A DNA stretch of 64,000 nt from JAGVSR01 sp033765145 (GCA_033765145.1 JANRIH010000021.1:1-64000); one strand, 5' to 3'. Numbered from the stretch's first letter, positions 16,365 to 26,104 are shown. Translations and numbers: made by a program. Notes: generated from the letters alone by a model not told the origin.

Positions 16365-17123
16365 ATGCGGCCCAATCCCGTGAGAAAGAAACTCGCGGCC
16401 GGCGGCCAGGTATTGAACGCCTGGTGCTCGATCGCGAGTTCGCATACCGCCGAAGCCATCGCCCACCAGGGCGTCGATAGCGTGACCGTCGATCTGCAGC
16501 ACGGCGCGATCGGATATGGCGAACTATTTCACATGCTCCAGGCGATCTCGACCTCGCCCGCGACGCCCATCGTTCGCGTGCCGACGAACGAGCCTGGGAT
16601 CATCGCGAAAGCGCTCGACAGTGGTGCTTACGGCATCATCTGCCCGATGATCGAAACCGCCGACGAGGCGCGGGCATTGGCCTCGGCCTGCCGGTATCCG
16701 CCGCTCGGCACGCGCTCGTTCGGTCCGAATCGCGTCGTCTACTACGCGGGCACGGATTACGCCGCTCACGCCAACGACGAAATTCTCGTCTTCGCGCAGA
16801 TCGAGACGCGCCGTGCCATCGAGAACGTCGATGCGATCGCGGCTGTGCCCGGGATCGACGGCCTTTATGTCGGTCCGGCGGATTTGTCGCTCTCGTTCGG
16901 CGAGGCGCCGAACATGCGCCCATCGGCCGAGTCCGTCATATCCGCGATTGCAGCCGCGCTCGCGGCATCGCGACAGCATGGCAAGTTCGCCGCCATCCAT
17001 ACCGACGGCGCGGAAACGTCGCGCGAGCGTTACGCCCAGGGCTTTGGTCTCTGTTCGCTCCCGACAGACATGCGCTTCCTGATCAATGCCGTGAAAGCGG
17101 CCGTGGCCGCCGTCCGTGCATGA
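16365..17123 (+). CDS. HpcH/HpaI-family class II aldolase
   Basis: The 252-residue TIM-barrel enzyme belongs to the metal-dependent 2-oxo acid aldolases (4-hydroxy-2-oxoheptanedioate, 2-dehydro-3-deoxyglucarate type). Visible are VDSVTVDLQHGAIGY (catalytic His), FAQIETRRAIEN (metal-binding Glu) and GIDGLYVGPADLSLSFG (metal-binding Asp). A GTG two codons upstream is an alternative start. It stands alone between the copper chaperone and symporter genes, so the physiological substrate is unknown. Confidence 0.88.
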   Translation: MRPNPVRKKLAAGGQVLNAWCSIASSHTAEAIAHQGVDSVTVDLQHGAIGYGELFHMLQAISTSPATPIVRVPTNEPGIIAKALDSGAYGIICPMIETADEARALASACRYPPLGTRSFGPNRVVYYAGTDYAAHANDEILVFAQIETRRAIENVDAIAAVPGIDGLYVGPADLSLSFGEAPNMRPSAESVISAIAAALAASRQHGKFAAIHTDGAETSRERYAQGFGLCSLPTDMRFLINAVKAAVAAVRA

Positions 17124-17215
17124 AGGCCGGAGCTCGTCGGGTCGCGTTCTGACGCTCGGCCCACTTCCCGCCTTACCGGCCATCGACTAGTCTCCGGGGT
17201 GTGCGGGAGGCCATC

Positions 17216-17650
17216 ATGCGACTGCTGAAAATCGGGATCGGCCTCGTGGCAATCGTCGCGGCGATGGCTTCAGCCGTGGGTTGGCTGGACGCCGTTGTCG
17301 CATTTCCCGCGCTCAGCACGTCGAGCGCGGCATTTGTCATCGCAGCCGGCATCGCGCTTCTGACGAACGGCATCCTTGGCTTCGTCGTAGCGAACACAGC
17401 GGACGGTCTGAAGTCGCGTTTCGCGGCCGCCCAACTTGCGACGTCGACCGTCGTGTTCGTTGCCGTTGTCATCCTCGCGATCCCGGTCCTCAACCGGGCG
17501 CTGTCACTGTTTACGATCGGCGGATTTCCGCTCGGCTATTGGTTCGTCGCGCAAGGCGCGGCACTTCTGCTCGTCATGCTTGCATTTCGCCATGAGGCGA
17601 AGACGGCTGCTTCGGAAGCGGACACCGCAGACGCGCGTGACGCGAGATAG
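17216..17650 (+). CDS. Small membrane partner of sodium/solute symporter (DUF4212-like C-terminus)
   Basis: The ATG at 17216 has GGGAGG six bases upstream and gives 144 residues with four hydrophobic segments. The C-terminal part FPLGYWFVAQGAALLLVM matches the signature of DUF4212 small subunits, which accompany SSS-family symporters, but those are normally two-helix proteins. The symporter gene begins nine bases after this stop. The extra N-terminal helices may be a variant or a different family with a similar end. Confidence 0.6.
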   Translation: MRLLKIGIGLVAIVAAMASAVGWLDAVVAFPALSTSSAAFVIAAGIALLTNGILGFVVANTADGLKSRFAAAQLATSTVVFVAVVILAIPVLNRALSLFTIGGFPLGYWFVAQGAALLLVMLAFRHEAKTAASEADTADARDAR

Positions 17651-17658
17651 GTGCAGCG

Positions 17659-19755
17659 ATGAGCGGTCCGGGAGAACGAGGCGCACACGACGGGAGCATG
17701 CTGCTCATGCTCGTCTCGGCACTTGTCGCGGGCTTTCTTGCGATCACCACTTTCGCGGGCGTGGCTGAAGGTCTCGGCGCTGGCAAATCCCAGTTGACGT
17801 GGGCGCTGTCGGGCCTCGCGATCATCGCGGTCATCTATTGCGCTTTCGCCGGCCGGACGGCGTCTCGCGTCGGGATGCTGACAGGCGGCGGCGACATGGG
17901 CCCCGTGTTGACGGCCATGGCCGTTGCCGCATCCTGGGCCTCGTTCGGCGCGTTCACGGTGCTGCCGGGTCTCGTCTATGAGAACGGCTTCGACGCACTC
18001 TTGCCGATTGCGGGATTGATCGGTGGCCTCGTCGTCATGCAGGCGCTGGTCGCGCCCTATGTCTACCGCTCGGGCGCTCTGACCGTGCCCGAGTTCATTG
18101 GCATGAGGTTCGGTCCCGTCGTGCGCGGCGTCGCAGCATTGCTCGTCGTCATGGTGGCATTGCCGATCATGCTCGCGACCCTGGCCATCGCCGCGGACAT
18201 CGCCTCCCGCGCCTATGGGATAGCACCACTCCCGGCCATTGCGGCAATCGCCGCCCTCACAGCGACGGTCTTGGCCATCGGCGGATTTCGTGCAGCCCTC
18301 TGGGCGGGCGCGTTCCAGTTTCTCATCATCCTGGCCGCGTTCTTGGTCCCGCTCGTGCCCGCGAGTTGGAACCACTTCGGCAATCCCATACCGCAAATCG
18401 CGTACGGTCCGGCGCTTCTGGAGATCGATCGGCTCGAAGCGAAGCTGGCCGAAGCGGGCCTCGTGGACTTCACGACGTTCCGCCCGTTCCTGCGCCCGAA
18501 CATGGACATCGATCCCCTGAACTGGGGCCTCATCGCGCTCGTCATCGCGGCGGGAACGGCCGCGATGCCACAGGTCGCTCAGCGTTTTCTGGCCGTCCGT
18601 TCGGCTGAGCAGTCGCGCCGCGCCGTCGCCTGGACGGCGCTGTTCGCGCTTCTGATCTTCGCGGCGCTACCCGCCTACGCGACCGTCTTTCGCCTCCAGC
18701 TGACGCGGCTCGCCGCCAGCGAGACGCCGACGACCGACCTGCCGACATGGGTCTGGAACCTCTCGGCCACCGACACGCTCCGCCTGCACGGGGTTTCGGC
18801 CGGGATGCTGCTGAGGCCGCCGCCCGCGGACGCCAGTTCGTCTCTCCCCCCTGACGTCGATGCGGCGCTCGAGACGGCGGCCAGCGGTCTGTCGGCCGAA
18901 CCCGGCGAGCCGCTGCTCATGCACGTTTTCAAATCGAACGTTCTGCCGGTTGCCGTCAATGCCGCGGGCGGCGATGGCAAGCTCACGTTGTCGGCGATGG
19001 AGCTCGAGACGGACGCCCTCCCCCTCGCTTTCACCTCGCTCGAAGAACAGCCCGCGATCGTAGCGGCTCTTGTCCTCTCCGGGACCATGCTGGCCGCGCT
19101 TGCGTCCCTGGCCGCACTCGCCATGACGGTCGCCTCGGCCGTGTCGCATGATATCGTCGGGGTCGTCACGCGCGGCAGAATGTCGGAGCGCTGGGACGTG
19201 TTCGTCACACGAGGCGCCATCGTGGCCACGTGCGTTGTCGCCGCCGTGATCGCCTATGCGATGAAGGGGCTCGATCTCGCGGTTCTGATGCTGGCGGCCA
19301 TCTCGATCGCAGCGGTCGGCCTTTTGCCGATGCTGCTTGCCGCCGTCTGGTGCCGGCGGGCGACGGCGGCCGGCGTATTGCTCGGTCTCGTCGCCGGTCT
19401 CGGCGCATCAGGATACTACGCGCTCGGAACCGGGCCCTATGCCGTCACGTTCGCCGATACGTGGTCGTCGCTGTCGAATGCCGATGTCGAAGCGGTCGCG
19501 AGCTTCGAAGAGTCCATGAGTGTCTGGCTCCAGACACCCGACGACGCAGCCCGGGCGGAAGCCTATGAAACGGTACGCTCCATGGCTGGGGGAACGCTCG
19601 TCCGTCCGGGCGTGGCGAACTGGTTCGGGATCGCCCCGGCGGCCAATGCCGTGATCGGCTTGCCGCTGGCGTTGCTCTTAAGTGTCCTGGTGGGCCTGAT
19701 ACCGCGCCATCGCAAGTCCGACGCGGATGACATTCTGGCCCGCCTCCACCCCTGA
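17659..19755 (+). CDS. Sodium:solute symporter (SSS family)
   Basis: The 698-residue inner-membrane transporter has about thirteen hydrophobic helices. It resembles the ActP/VC_2705 branch: VLPGLVYENGFDALLPIAG, VAPYVYRSGALTVPEFIGMR and GTAAMPQVAQRFLAVRSAEQ. A periplasmic or cytoplasmic loop of about 150 hydrophilic residues lies near residues 350-460. It is coupled to the preceding small membrane gene. Acetate or another short-chain acid is a plausible substrate, but nothing in the sequence proves it. Confidence 0.88.
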   Translation: MSGPGERGAHDGSMLLMLVSALVAGFLAITTFAGVAEGLGAGKSQLTWALSGLAIIAVIYCAFAGRTASRVGMLTGGGDMGPVLTAMAVAASWASFGAFTVLPGLVYENGFDALLPIAGLIGGLVVMQALVAPYVYRSGALTVPEFIGMRFGPVVRGVAALLVVMVALPIMLATLAIAADIASRAYGIAPLPAIAAIAALTATVLAIGGFRAALWAGAFQFLIILAAFLVPLVPASWNHFGNPIPQIAYGPALLEIDRLEAKLAEAGLVDFTTFRPFLRPNMDIDPLNWGLIALVIAAGTAAMPQVAQRFLAVRSAEQSRRAVAWTALFALLIFAALPAYATVFRLQLTRLAASETPTTDLPTWVWNLSATDTLRLHGVSAGMLLRPPPADASSSLPPDVDAALETAASGLSAEPGEPLLMHVFKSNVLPVAVNAAGGDGKLTLSAMELETDALPLAFTSLEEQPAIVAALVLSGTMLAALASLAALAMTVASAVSHDIVGVVTRGRMSERWDVFVTRGAIVATCVVAAVIAYAMKGLDLAVLMLAAISIAAVGLLPMLLAAVWCRRATAAGVLLGLVAGLGASGYYALGTGPYAVTFADTWSSLSNADVEAVASFEESMSVWLQTPDDAARAEAYETVRSMAGGTLVRPGVANWFGIAPAANAVIGLPLALLLSVLVGLIPRHRKSDADDILARLHP

Positions 19756-20167
19756 ACCGACCTTCGGCCGGAGAATGGCGCGCCATCCATGGTCGCGGCA
19801 CCGGATCGGATCGCCTGCGGGATAACCGAGTTAATCTTGGTGAACACACGCCGTTGGCGCCGAGGCCCAATCATTCGGACGGTTTTTTCTTGTCTGTAAG
19901 TGTTCTGAATTTAGGGCGATGCACCGGGGCGGGCCAGCCAAGTCAAATTCAGCGCACAAATACTGATGAGGCAAATATAATCAGCTGTTCGGCAAGCAAA
20001 CCGCTTCGCAAGTGGCTCCTGAATTCTTGCGTTCTGACGTGCGGCAAAAAGAGTACTGACGATCGTCCATGCGCCCCGTGTACGCCAACCCAATCGCTCG
20101 TTGAAATTAACTAAACCGTACAGGCGGGTACGGCGAGAAGTTCCGAGCGGCTCGTAGGTTGTAAGCG
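19756..20167. other. Intergenic region upstream of the M15-like gene
   Basis: This 412-base stretch is visibly richer in A and T than the flanking genes (for example AATATAATCAG near 19974 and GAAATTAACTAAACC near 20103). I see no gene, no RNA family and no clear terminator; a TTTTTT run near 19883 lacks a convincing stem. Confidence 0.45.
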
Positions 20168-20848
20168 ATGGAGCTGGTCATGCGTAATCTCCTCGATGCC
20201 CGAATGGGGCAAGTGCTCTCATGCGCCTTTCTTTCGTTCGCGTTCCTGGCGGCAATAGCCGCGCCACGCGCTGAAGCGAAGCCAACCGGCTGGCAGAGCG
20301 AGTCCGAACTGAAGACCGGTGGTGCGAATGCCTGGGCCGGATACGGCGACAGTGGATACGTTGCGCGGCCGAAGGCCGGCCGCAATGCAGCGCGCAACAA
20401 GTCGAAGGCTCTCAAAGCCTACGGCGCGTCCTACGGCAAGAAGATCGGCAAGAAATCCGCGTCCAAGAAAGCGGGCAAGAATTACGCGGCCCTCGATACC
20501 GGCGCGATGATCGACACGCAGCCGGCCAAGAGCCTGACTGGTGGTGGCGTCCGCTGGGTCGCATCCTCCGGCTGTCTCAACGGAATGCTGATCGGCGTCG
20601 TGCAGCAGGTCGCGGCGAACTACGGCAGCGTCACGGTAAGTTCGACCTGCCGATCCAAATCGCACAACCGCAAGGTCGGCGGCGCGCACAAGTCCCATCA
20701 CCTGACGGGCAATGCGGTCGACTTCCGCGTCCATGGCAATTGGCGCGCCGCAGCGGCTTATCTGCGCGGACACGGCGGCATCGGCGGCTTCAAGCACTAC
20801 GGCGGCGGCCTGTTCCACATAGATACCGGGCCGCGCCGGACCTGGTAA
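20168..20848 (+). CDS. Exported peptidase M15-like protein (YcbK/D-Ala-D-Ala carboxypeptidase fold)
   Basis: The 226-residue protein has an N-terminal signal peptide ending near PRAEAKP and a Lys/Ala/Gly-rich low-complexity stretch (about residues 65-110). The C-terminal M15-type domain keeps the zinc-ligand motif SHHLTGNAVDFRV (His and Asp) and a second ligand in GLFHIDTG. It probably cleaves or binds peptidoglycan peptides in the periplasm. An ATG four codons downstream is an alternative start. It is convergent with the iron permease gene. Confidence 0.85.
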   Translation: MELVMRNLLDARMGQVLSCAFLSFAFLAAIAAPRAEAKPTGWQSESELKTGGANAWAGYGDSGYVARPKAGRNAARNKSKALKAYGASYGKKIGKKSASKKAGKNYAALDTGAMIDTQPAKSLTGGGVRWVASSGCLNGMLIGVVQQVAANYGSVTVSSTCRSKSHNRKVGGAHKSHHLTGNAVDFRVHGNWRAAAAYLRGHGGIGGFKHYGGGLFHIDTGPRRTW

Positions 20849-20902
20849 CGCCGGTTCCGCCAGCGCTTCCGGATTCGACGACGCACAATCGGAGGGCGGA
20901 CT

Positions 20903-22660
20903 TCAACCGCCCTCCTCGCCGTTCGAGCCGCGAGGAGTGGAACCCGGGCGTCCACCCGTGATCGCGCGATGCAGGACAAGCACGGGCACGAGCCCGACAA
21001 GCACGATCGCGAGCGCCCCGAGCGAAGCCTGTTCGAACTGCTCGAGCGCAGTCAATCCATAGACATGCGTCGCCAGCGTCTCGAAATTGAAGGGTCTGAG
21101 CAGGAGCGTCGCCGGAAGCTCCTTCATCGTGTCGACGAAGACCAGGAGCGCCGCGGCGCCGAGCGCCGGCGCAAGCAACGGGAGATGAACGCGCAAAAGC
21201 GTCGAAAACGCCGTTTCACCGAGTGTCCGGGCCGCCGCGTCGAGGTGAGGTGAAATCCGTTCGAGACCCGCTGTGACGCTCCCGAGAGCCACGGATAAAA
21301 ACCGCGCCACGAGCGCATAGACGAGTGCGGCAAGAGTTCCCGAAAGAAGGAGCCCGGTCGAAATCCCGATCAGAGAGCGCGCTGCCGCGTCGATCCAATT
21401 GTCGAATGCCGCGAGGGGGATGAGGACGCCGAGCGCCAGGACGGTACCGGGAACCGCATAGCCAAGACCAGACATGCGGAGTGCGGGCGCAATGAAGCCG
21501 TTCGACGCCACGCGCCCCGCATATCCGAGCACGAGCGCGACGAGAGTGGCGACCGAAGCGACAGCCGCGGCCAGCGAGATGCTGTTGAACGCGGCCGCGA
21601 GAAACGTCCCGTCGAGCGCTCTGAGATCGAGATGCACGACCGCATGCCGCATGAGCAAGAGGATCGGAACGACGAAGCCGAAGACGAACGGCAGCGCACA
21701 GGCGACCATTACGAGATAGCCGCGGACGCCTTCGATATCCTGGAACGGAATGGCGCGGAACCGTCCGGTCGTATGGTGGTACCGGCTGTCGCCGCGCGCG
21801 GCGCGCTCGGCCGCGAGCACCAGTCCGACGGCCACGAGCGCGACAACGGCAATCTGTGCCGCGCCCGGGAGACTCGATCGCTGCAGCCACGTCGCATAGA
21901 TGCTGGCCGACAGTGTCTGCACGCCGAGATGCTGGACCGCACCGAGATCGTTGAGGGTCTCCATCGCGACGAGCGCGAGCCCTGCTGCGAGTGCGGGCCG
22001 CGCCAGCGGAAGTGCCACCCGCCAGAATGCGCCGATCGATGTTTCTCCGAGCGTCCGCGCCACTTCGAGAACGCAGACGGATTGCTGGACGAAACTCGCG
22101 CGGGCGGTGAGATAGACGTAAGGGTAGAGGACCGCCGACATGAGGAAGATTGCGCCGCCGAGCGAGCGGACGTCGGGGAACCAATAGTCCGACGCGCTCT
22201 TGAACCCTCCCAGTGCGCGCACCCCGCTTTGCACCGGCCCCGCGTAGTCGAGGAGATCGACGTAGCAATAGGCCACGATGTAGGTCGGGATCGAGAGCGG
22301 CAGAACGAGCAGCCGGTCTAGGATGGTGCGGCCGGGGAACCGGTACATGGTGACGAGCCACGCCGTCCCCGCGCCGAGGACGAGCGAAACACCGCCGACG
22401 CCGAGGATCAGAAGCACCGTCTGCACGAGCGCCGTCGGAAGCACGAATTGCACGAGGTGCGGCCACACCTCGCCCGAGCCGCGGGCGGCCAGGATCGTCA
22501 CGGACGTCAGCGGCAGTGTGATCGACAGCGCGATGAGCCCGACCGCGATCGTCCAGGCCGGCGCGGCGCGGCGACGGCCCCGCCAGGACGAGACCCGCGC
22601 AACGAGACCTCGGTTGCTGGGGTGTGGCGTGAGGGCCGGCGGCGCGGGCGAAAGGCTCAT
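20903..22660 (-). CDS. fbpB: Iron(III) ABC transporter permease (FbpB/SfuB type)
   Basis: The 585-residue inner-membrane protein is a fused double permease with about twelve helices and two ABC-permease interaction loops. The first is near EVARTLGETSIGAFWRVALP and the second near AARTLGETAFSTLLRVHLP. Double-length permeases of this kind serve ferric-iron uptake systems. It follows the solute-binding protein and a Cys-rich gene on the minus strand. No ATPase subunit gene is present between 20.9 and 24.3 kb or next to it. Confidence 0.92.
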   Translation of the reverse strand: MSLSPAPPALTPHPSNRGLVARVSSWRGRRRAAPAWTIAVGLIALSITLPLTSVTILAARGSGEVWPHLVQFVLPTALVQTVLLILGVGGVSLVLGAGTAWLVTMYRFPGRTILDRLLVLPLSIPTYIVAYCYVDLLDYAGPVQSGVRALGGFKSASDYWFPDVRSLGGAIFLMSAVLYPYVYLTARASFVQQSVCVLEVARTLGETSIGAFWRVALPLARPALAAGLALVAMETLNDLGAVQHLGVQTLSASIYATWLQRSSLPGAAQIAVVALVAVGLVLAAERAARGDSRYHHTTGRFRAIPFQDIEGVRGYLVMVACALPFVFGFVVPILLLMRHAVVHLDLRALDGTFLAAAFNSISLAAAVASVATLVALVLGYAGRVASNGFIAPALRMSGLGYAVPGTVLALGVLIPLAAFDNWIDAAARSLIGISTGLLLSGTLAALVYALVARFLSVALGSVTAGLERISPHLDAAARTLGETAFSTLLRVHLPLLAPALGAAALLVFVDTMKELPATLLLRPFNFETLATHVYGLTALEQFEQASLGALAIVLVGLVPVLVLHRAITGGRPGSTPRGSNGEEGG

Positions 22661-22730
22661 GACGGGGAAGCCGGATGCGTCTTTGTGGTTGCGGCCACTC
22701 TACGTCGACATCCCCGCGCTGCGAATAGCC

Positions 22731-23258
22731 TCAATGCCGCGAGCCGCCGGTCGGATCGACGAACGCCGCCGCGTTACAGATGAGGGTCGACGGCAACGTC
22801 CGGCCCGCGTCCTTGAGGCGGTCTCCGAGTTCACGCGCCGCTGTGAGGCAAGGCTCGACATCGGCGGATGCGAGAAGCGCGAACGCACACGCCTTTAGTG
22901 CGGGACACGCCCCGGCCTGCGAAGCCGTGACGATCGAGACCGCTAGGCATTCGTCCCGGCAGAGACCAGCGCAGGCCCGCGGCAGAACGACGATAGGCCG
23001 CTGAGCTGTCGTCTCGACCGTCTCGACGAAGCCAATGAGGGCCGCGAGCAGACGGTCGGCATGTTCCGCGCCGGCACTGTCCGCCAGCTCCTGCCACGCG
23101 AAAGCGAGAGCGGCTTCGTCCCCGCCGGATGCCGCGTGCACGCCGCAGCGGAACGAACGCCCGAGCGCATGCGCGGTGCGCGGGCATCCATTGGGTAGAG
23201 GACCTTTACCGATCGCCGGAACCGGCGACGGGCTGCGCCGTCCGGCGCTGGCGCTCAC
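22731..23258 (-). CDS. Cys-rich protein encoded between iron-transport genes
   Basis: The GTG start at 23258 overlaps the TGA of fbpA (GTGA), which supports real translation. The 175-residue product has nine cysteines at 25, 38, 96, 100, 104, 118, 124, 137 and 161, including a CxxxCxxxC segment (ACAGLCRDECLAV). This is reminiscent of the CxxxCxxxC found in DUF1636 metal-binding proteins, but I cannot confirm homology. There is no signal peptide. Its position between fbpA and fbpB suggests a metal-linked role. Confidence 0.65.
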   Translation of the reverse strand: MSASAGRRSPSPVPAIGKGPLPNGCPRTAHALGRSFRCGVHAASGGDEAALAFAWQELADSAGAEHADRLLAALIGFVETVETTAQRPIVVLPRACAGLCRDECLAVSIVTASQAGACPALKACAFALLASADVEPCLTAARELGDRLKDAGRTLPSTLICNAAAFVDPTGGSRH

Positions 23259-24310
23259 GTGCCCGGCCCCGCGTCGAACTGCAGCTTGTCGACGAGTTCG
23301 GATGCTGCGGCGCGAAGGCTCGCGATCTTTTCGATCGGCAACGGATCGGCCTTGAGTTCGCCCCAGCTCTTCACGAGGTCGGCGGGTTCGACGCCCGCCA
23401 GCACCGGATATTCGTAGACACTATTCGCATAGAGCTTTTGCGCGTCCGCCGACACGAGGAATGTCATCAGCGCTTCGGCATTGGCGCGATGCGGCGCGTT
23501 CCTCGCCATCGCCATGCCGGAAATATTCACGTGCGTGCCCCGGTCGTCACTGTTCGGAAACACGATGCGCACCGCGTCCGCCCACACCTTCTGCTCGGGA
23601 TTGTTGAGCATAGCAGCCATGTAATAGGTATTTCCGATGGCGACGTCGCAGAGCCCCGCCTGAACATCACGCACCGCTTCGCGGTCGCCGCCGGCGGGCT
23701 TGCGCGCGAGATTGCCCTTGAGCCCGTTGAGCCAAGCCTCGGTCTTCTCCTCGCCGTCGTTCGCGATCATGGATGCGATGAGTGCGATCGAATAGGTATG
23801 CTGGCCCGAACGCATGCAGACCTTTCCCCGCCACTTAGGGTCGGCGAGGTCTTCGTAGCGCAGCGCCGTGTCCTTCACGCGCTCTTTCGAAACGTACATA
23901 ACCCGCGCGCGCTGCGTCAGCGCGAACCAATGCCCGTCCGTGTCGCGCAGCTTCTCCGGCACGGCCGACGTCAAGGCGTCGATCTTTGCAGGCTGCGTCA
24001 CGCCTTTCGACTTTGCGAGCACGAGAAGCCCCGACTCGTTCGTCAAGAGAACGTCCGCCGGGCTGTTGGCGCCTTCCGCCTCCATCCGTTCGATCAGTCC
24101 GTCCTTCGCGTAGATCATATTGACCGCGATGCCGGTCTTCTGCGTGAAGGCATCGATCAATGGCTGAACGAGCTTCGGCTCGCGGTAGGAATAGACGTTG
24201 ACCGCTTCGCTCGCCGAGGCCGTGACGTTGGCACTTGCGGCGAGCGTTCCGCCCACGACGAGGGCAAGCACGCGGCGGTTCATCTGTGCCGCGCCAGAAT
24301 TGAGTGACAT
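23255..24310 (-). CDS. fbpA: Periplasmic iron(III)-binding protein (FbpA type)
   Basis: The 351-residue solute-binding protein starts at MSLNSGAAQMNRR with a signal peptide ending near ASASEAVNVYSYRE. Class-II ferric-binding features are VNVYSYREPKLVQPLIDAF, the Asp/Glu-rich LTNESGLLVLAKSKGV, YVSKERVKDTALRYEDLADPKW (upstream half shown) and IGNTYYMAAMLNN, whose paired tyrosines are typical iron ligands. It is the first gene of a three-gene unit ending with the permease. A longer upstream frame is not conserved. Confidence 0.93.
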   Translation of the reverse strand: MSLNSGAAQMNRRVLALVVGGTLAASANVTASASEAVNVYSYREPKLVQPLIDAFTQKTGIAVNMIYAKDGLIERMEAEGANSPADVLLTNESGLLVLAKSKGVTQPAKIDALTSAVPEKLRDTDGHWFALTQRARVMYVSKERVKDTALRYEDLADPKWRGKVCMRSGQHTYSIALIASMIANDGEEKTEAWLNGLKGNLARKPAGGDREAVRDVQAGLCDVAIGNTYYMAAMLNNPEQKVWADAVRIVFPNSDDRGTHVNISGMAMARNAPHRANAEALMTFLVSADAQKLYANSVYEYPVLAGVEPADLVKSWGELKADPLPIEKIASLRAAASELVDKLQFDAGPGT

Positions 24311-24440
24311 GAGCTGATCTCCAATATGTGGGATCGAAGGTCCCACCATCGGTTGCACGTGCGCAGAATGGACGTCGGAATTCGTGACTCTGCGCGTCGG
24401 GATATGACCAACACTCCCCCAGGGCGTCAACGGACATTTG

Positions 24441-24476
24441 TCAGAATCCTGCAACTTAGAAATGGTCTAATTCTGA
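24441..24476. promoter_or_regulatory. Possible operator upstream of the iron-binding protein gene
   Basis: TCAGAAT at 24441-24447 and ATTCTGA at 24470-24476 form an inverted repeat. Inside it, AGAA-N9-TTCT occurs at 24458-24474. TTAGAA/TTCTAA-type half-sites are known for iron regulators of rhizobia (Irr, RirA). The site is 130-165 bases upstream of fbpA. The match is imperfect and the assignment is an inference. Confidence 0.25.
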
Positions 24477-24548
24477 TGAGCGTCATGCGCTTAGCGATTG
24501 TCCGACGAGCCAGTGAACGCGCGGCATCGCCGGGTACCGCGATCCGCA

Positions 24549-25892
24549 TCACACGACGATCAATCGACCACCCTGGAAGCGCACGGAGACGCAGGTTCCT
24601 CCACCCACGGCGCTCTCGATATCGAGGTCCGCGCCAAGGGCCTCGGCCAGCGATTTGACGAGCGGGAGCCCTAGCCCCAATCCGCCGCCCGGCCGATGCG
24701 CATCGATGTTCAAGTCCGCTTTCGGTTTCAGAGCGTCGGCGATCTCACGTGCCGACATGCCGGGTCCTGTATCCTGGATGCGAAGGACGGCGCCTCCGCT
24801 TGACGCGGCCAGTGTCGCGACGGCGACATGCCCGCCTGACGGCGTGAACTTGATGGCATTCGTCAATAAATTGAGCGCGATCTGACGGACCGATGTCGCG
24901 TCCGCCGCGATGACGGGCTCGGCATCCGCGAGCGCGAGCGCGATCTCGACCTGCTTCGCATTCGCCATGTCCCGAACTGTCGCGACGGCGCTGGCGACGA
25001 GCGGATTGAGTTCGAACCGTTCGAGCACGGCAGGCGGTGACTTGGCCTCCGCCGACGGCTTCCGTGCGAGCATGCGATCGATGAGCGTCAGCGCGTGCCG
25101 TGCGTTGGCCAGCATGTCCGCCGCGTAGGCCTGATAGCGCGCGTCGCCCAGGGGCCCGAAGCGCGCGTCGGCCATGATCTCGGCGGCCGTCGCAATCGCC
25201 CCGATCGGCGTCTTGAGTTCGTGCGCCAGCTTCGCGCGCCCGAGCGGCTCGGCGGCGACATCGGCGGGAAGAGTGAACGGCGTCGATGCCTCAGCCATTG
25301 AGGACTGGAGTTGAGGCTCGGGTGCGCCCTCGTCCGCCAGCCTGCCCTCGAGCCCGCCGGTCTCGTTTTTGGGTTCGACCATGTTCTCGGGTTCGACCAT
25401 GGGTTGAGCATCTGCCACGCCGGCTGACCAACGTCCAGAAACGTCGGGGTTGGGCTCGATGTGAGACTTGTCAGGCGTCGTACGGCGCGCTTGAGGCCCC
25501 ATGTCATCGGCCCGGGGATCAGTATCGCCAGCCCGGACGATCGCGAGTGACGTTCGGCCGGTGTCAGACACCGTGAAGGCGACGTCGGCCACGACCGGTA
25601 CAACCTGTCCTCGAGCCCAGAACACGAGCGCGACCGGAGCCGGCTCAGCGCCGCCCGCGTGGGTCCCACGCGCCAGAGCCCGAAGCGTCCGCACCGCGGG
25701 CATTTCGGCATCGAGTGATGCTGTGCCGAGCGCATCGTCGTAGCCAAAGAAGCGTCGTGCACCGGCACTGGCCGCAACGACCTCTGCACGTTCGAGCGCA
25801 ATCGCAAGAACGACCGAAGGCGCGTCCCGAATCTCGGCGGCAAGGCTCTCGGGAATGGGCGTATGCGGCGCGCGGCGCGGTGTTTGTGTCAT
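24549..25892 (-). CDS. Orphan sensor histidine kinase (PAS, HisKA, HATPase)
   Basis: The 447-residue kinase has no membrane segment. Residues 15-120 look like a PAS domain (VVAASAGARRFFGYD), residues 125-215 are a low-complexity linker, and the phosphoacceptor His lies in LAHELKTPIGAIATAAE. The ATPase domain shows the N-box LNLLTNAIKFTPSGG, the G1 box IQDTGPGMS and the G2 box GGGLGLGLPLVKSL. No response-regulator gene is adjacent. It resembles PleC/DivJ-like soluble kinases of alphaproteobacteria, but I cannot place it more precisely. Confidence 0.9.
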   Translation of the reverse strand: MTQTPRRAPHTPIPESLAAEIRDAPSVVLAIALERAEVVAASAGARRFFGYDDALGTASLDAEMPAVRTLRALARGTHAGGAEPAPVALVFWARGQVVPVVADVAFTVSDTGRTSLAIVRAGDTDPRADDMGPQARRTTPDKSHIEPNPDVSGRWSAGVADAQPMVEPENMVEPKNETGGLEGRLADEGAPEPQLQSSMAEASTPFTLPADVAAEPLGRAKLAHELKTPIGAIATAAEIMADARFGPLGDARYQAYAADMLANARHALTLIDRMLARKPSAEAKSPPAVLERFELNPLVASAVATVRDMANAKQVEIALALADAEPVIAADATSVRQIALNLLTNAIKFTPSGGHVAVATLAASSGGAVLRIQDTGPGMSAREIADALKPKADLNIDAHRPGGGLGLGLPLVKSLAEALGADLDIESAVGGGTCVSVRFQGGRLIVV

Positions 25893-26104
25893 GAAAAACT
25901 CTCACGGACGCCAGTATGTTAGAGGGAACGGCGGAACCCGTCCATGAAGTTGGCAGCAGCGCGCCGGCAAGGTGGGGCGACGACATGGCCCGGAGCGATG
26001 GGCCGGCGCCGTCTCGGCCCGGCGGATTTCGCTTGACGGCCGCGCGCTCGGACGGTTTCTACCACTCTTCGGCCGCGCCCCCGGCGCTGGCCCGATACTC
26101 CATT

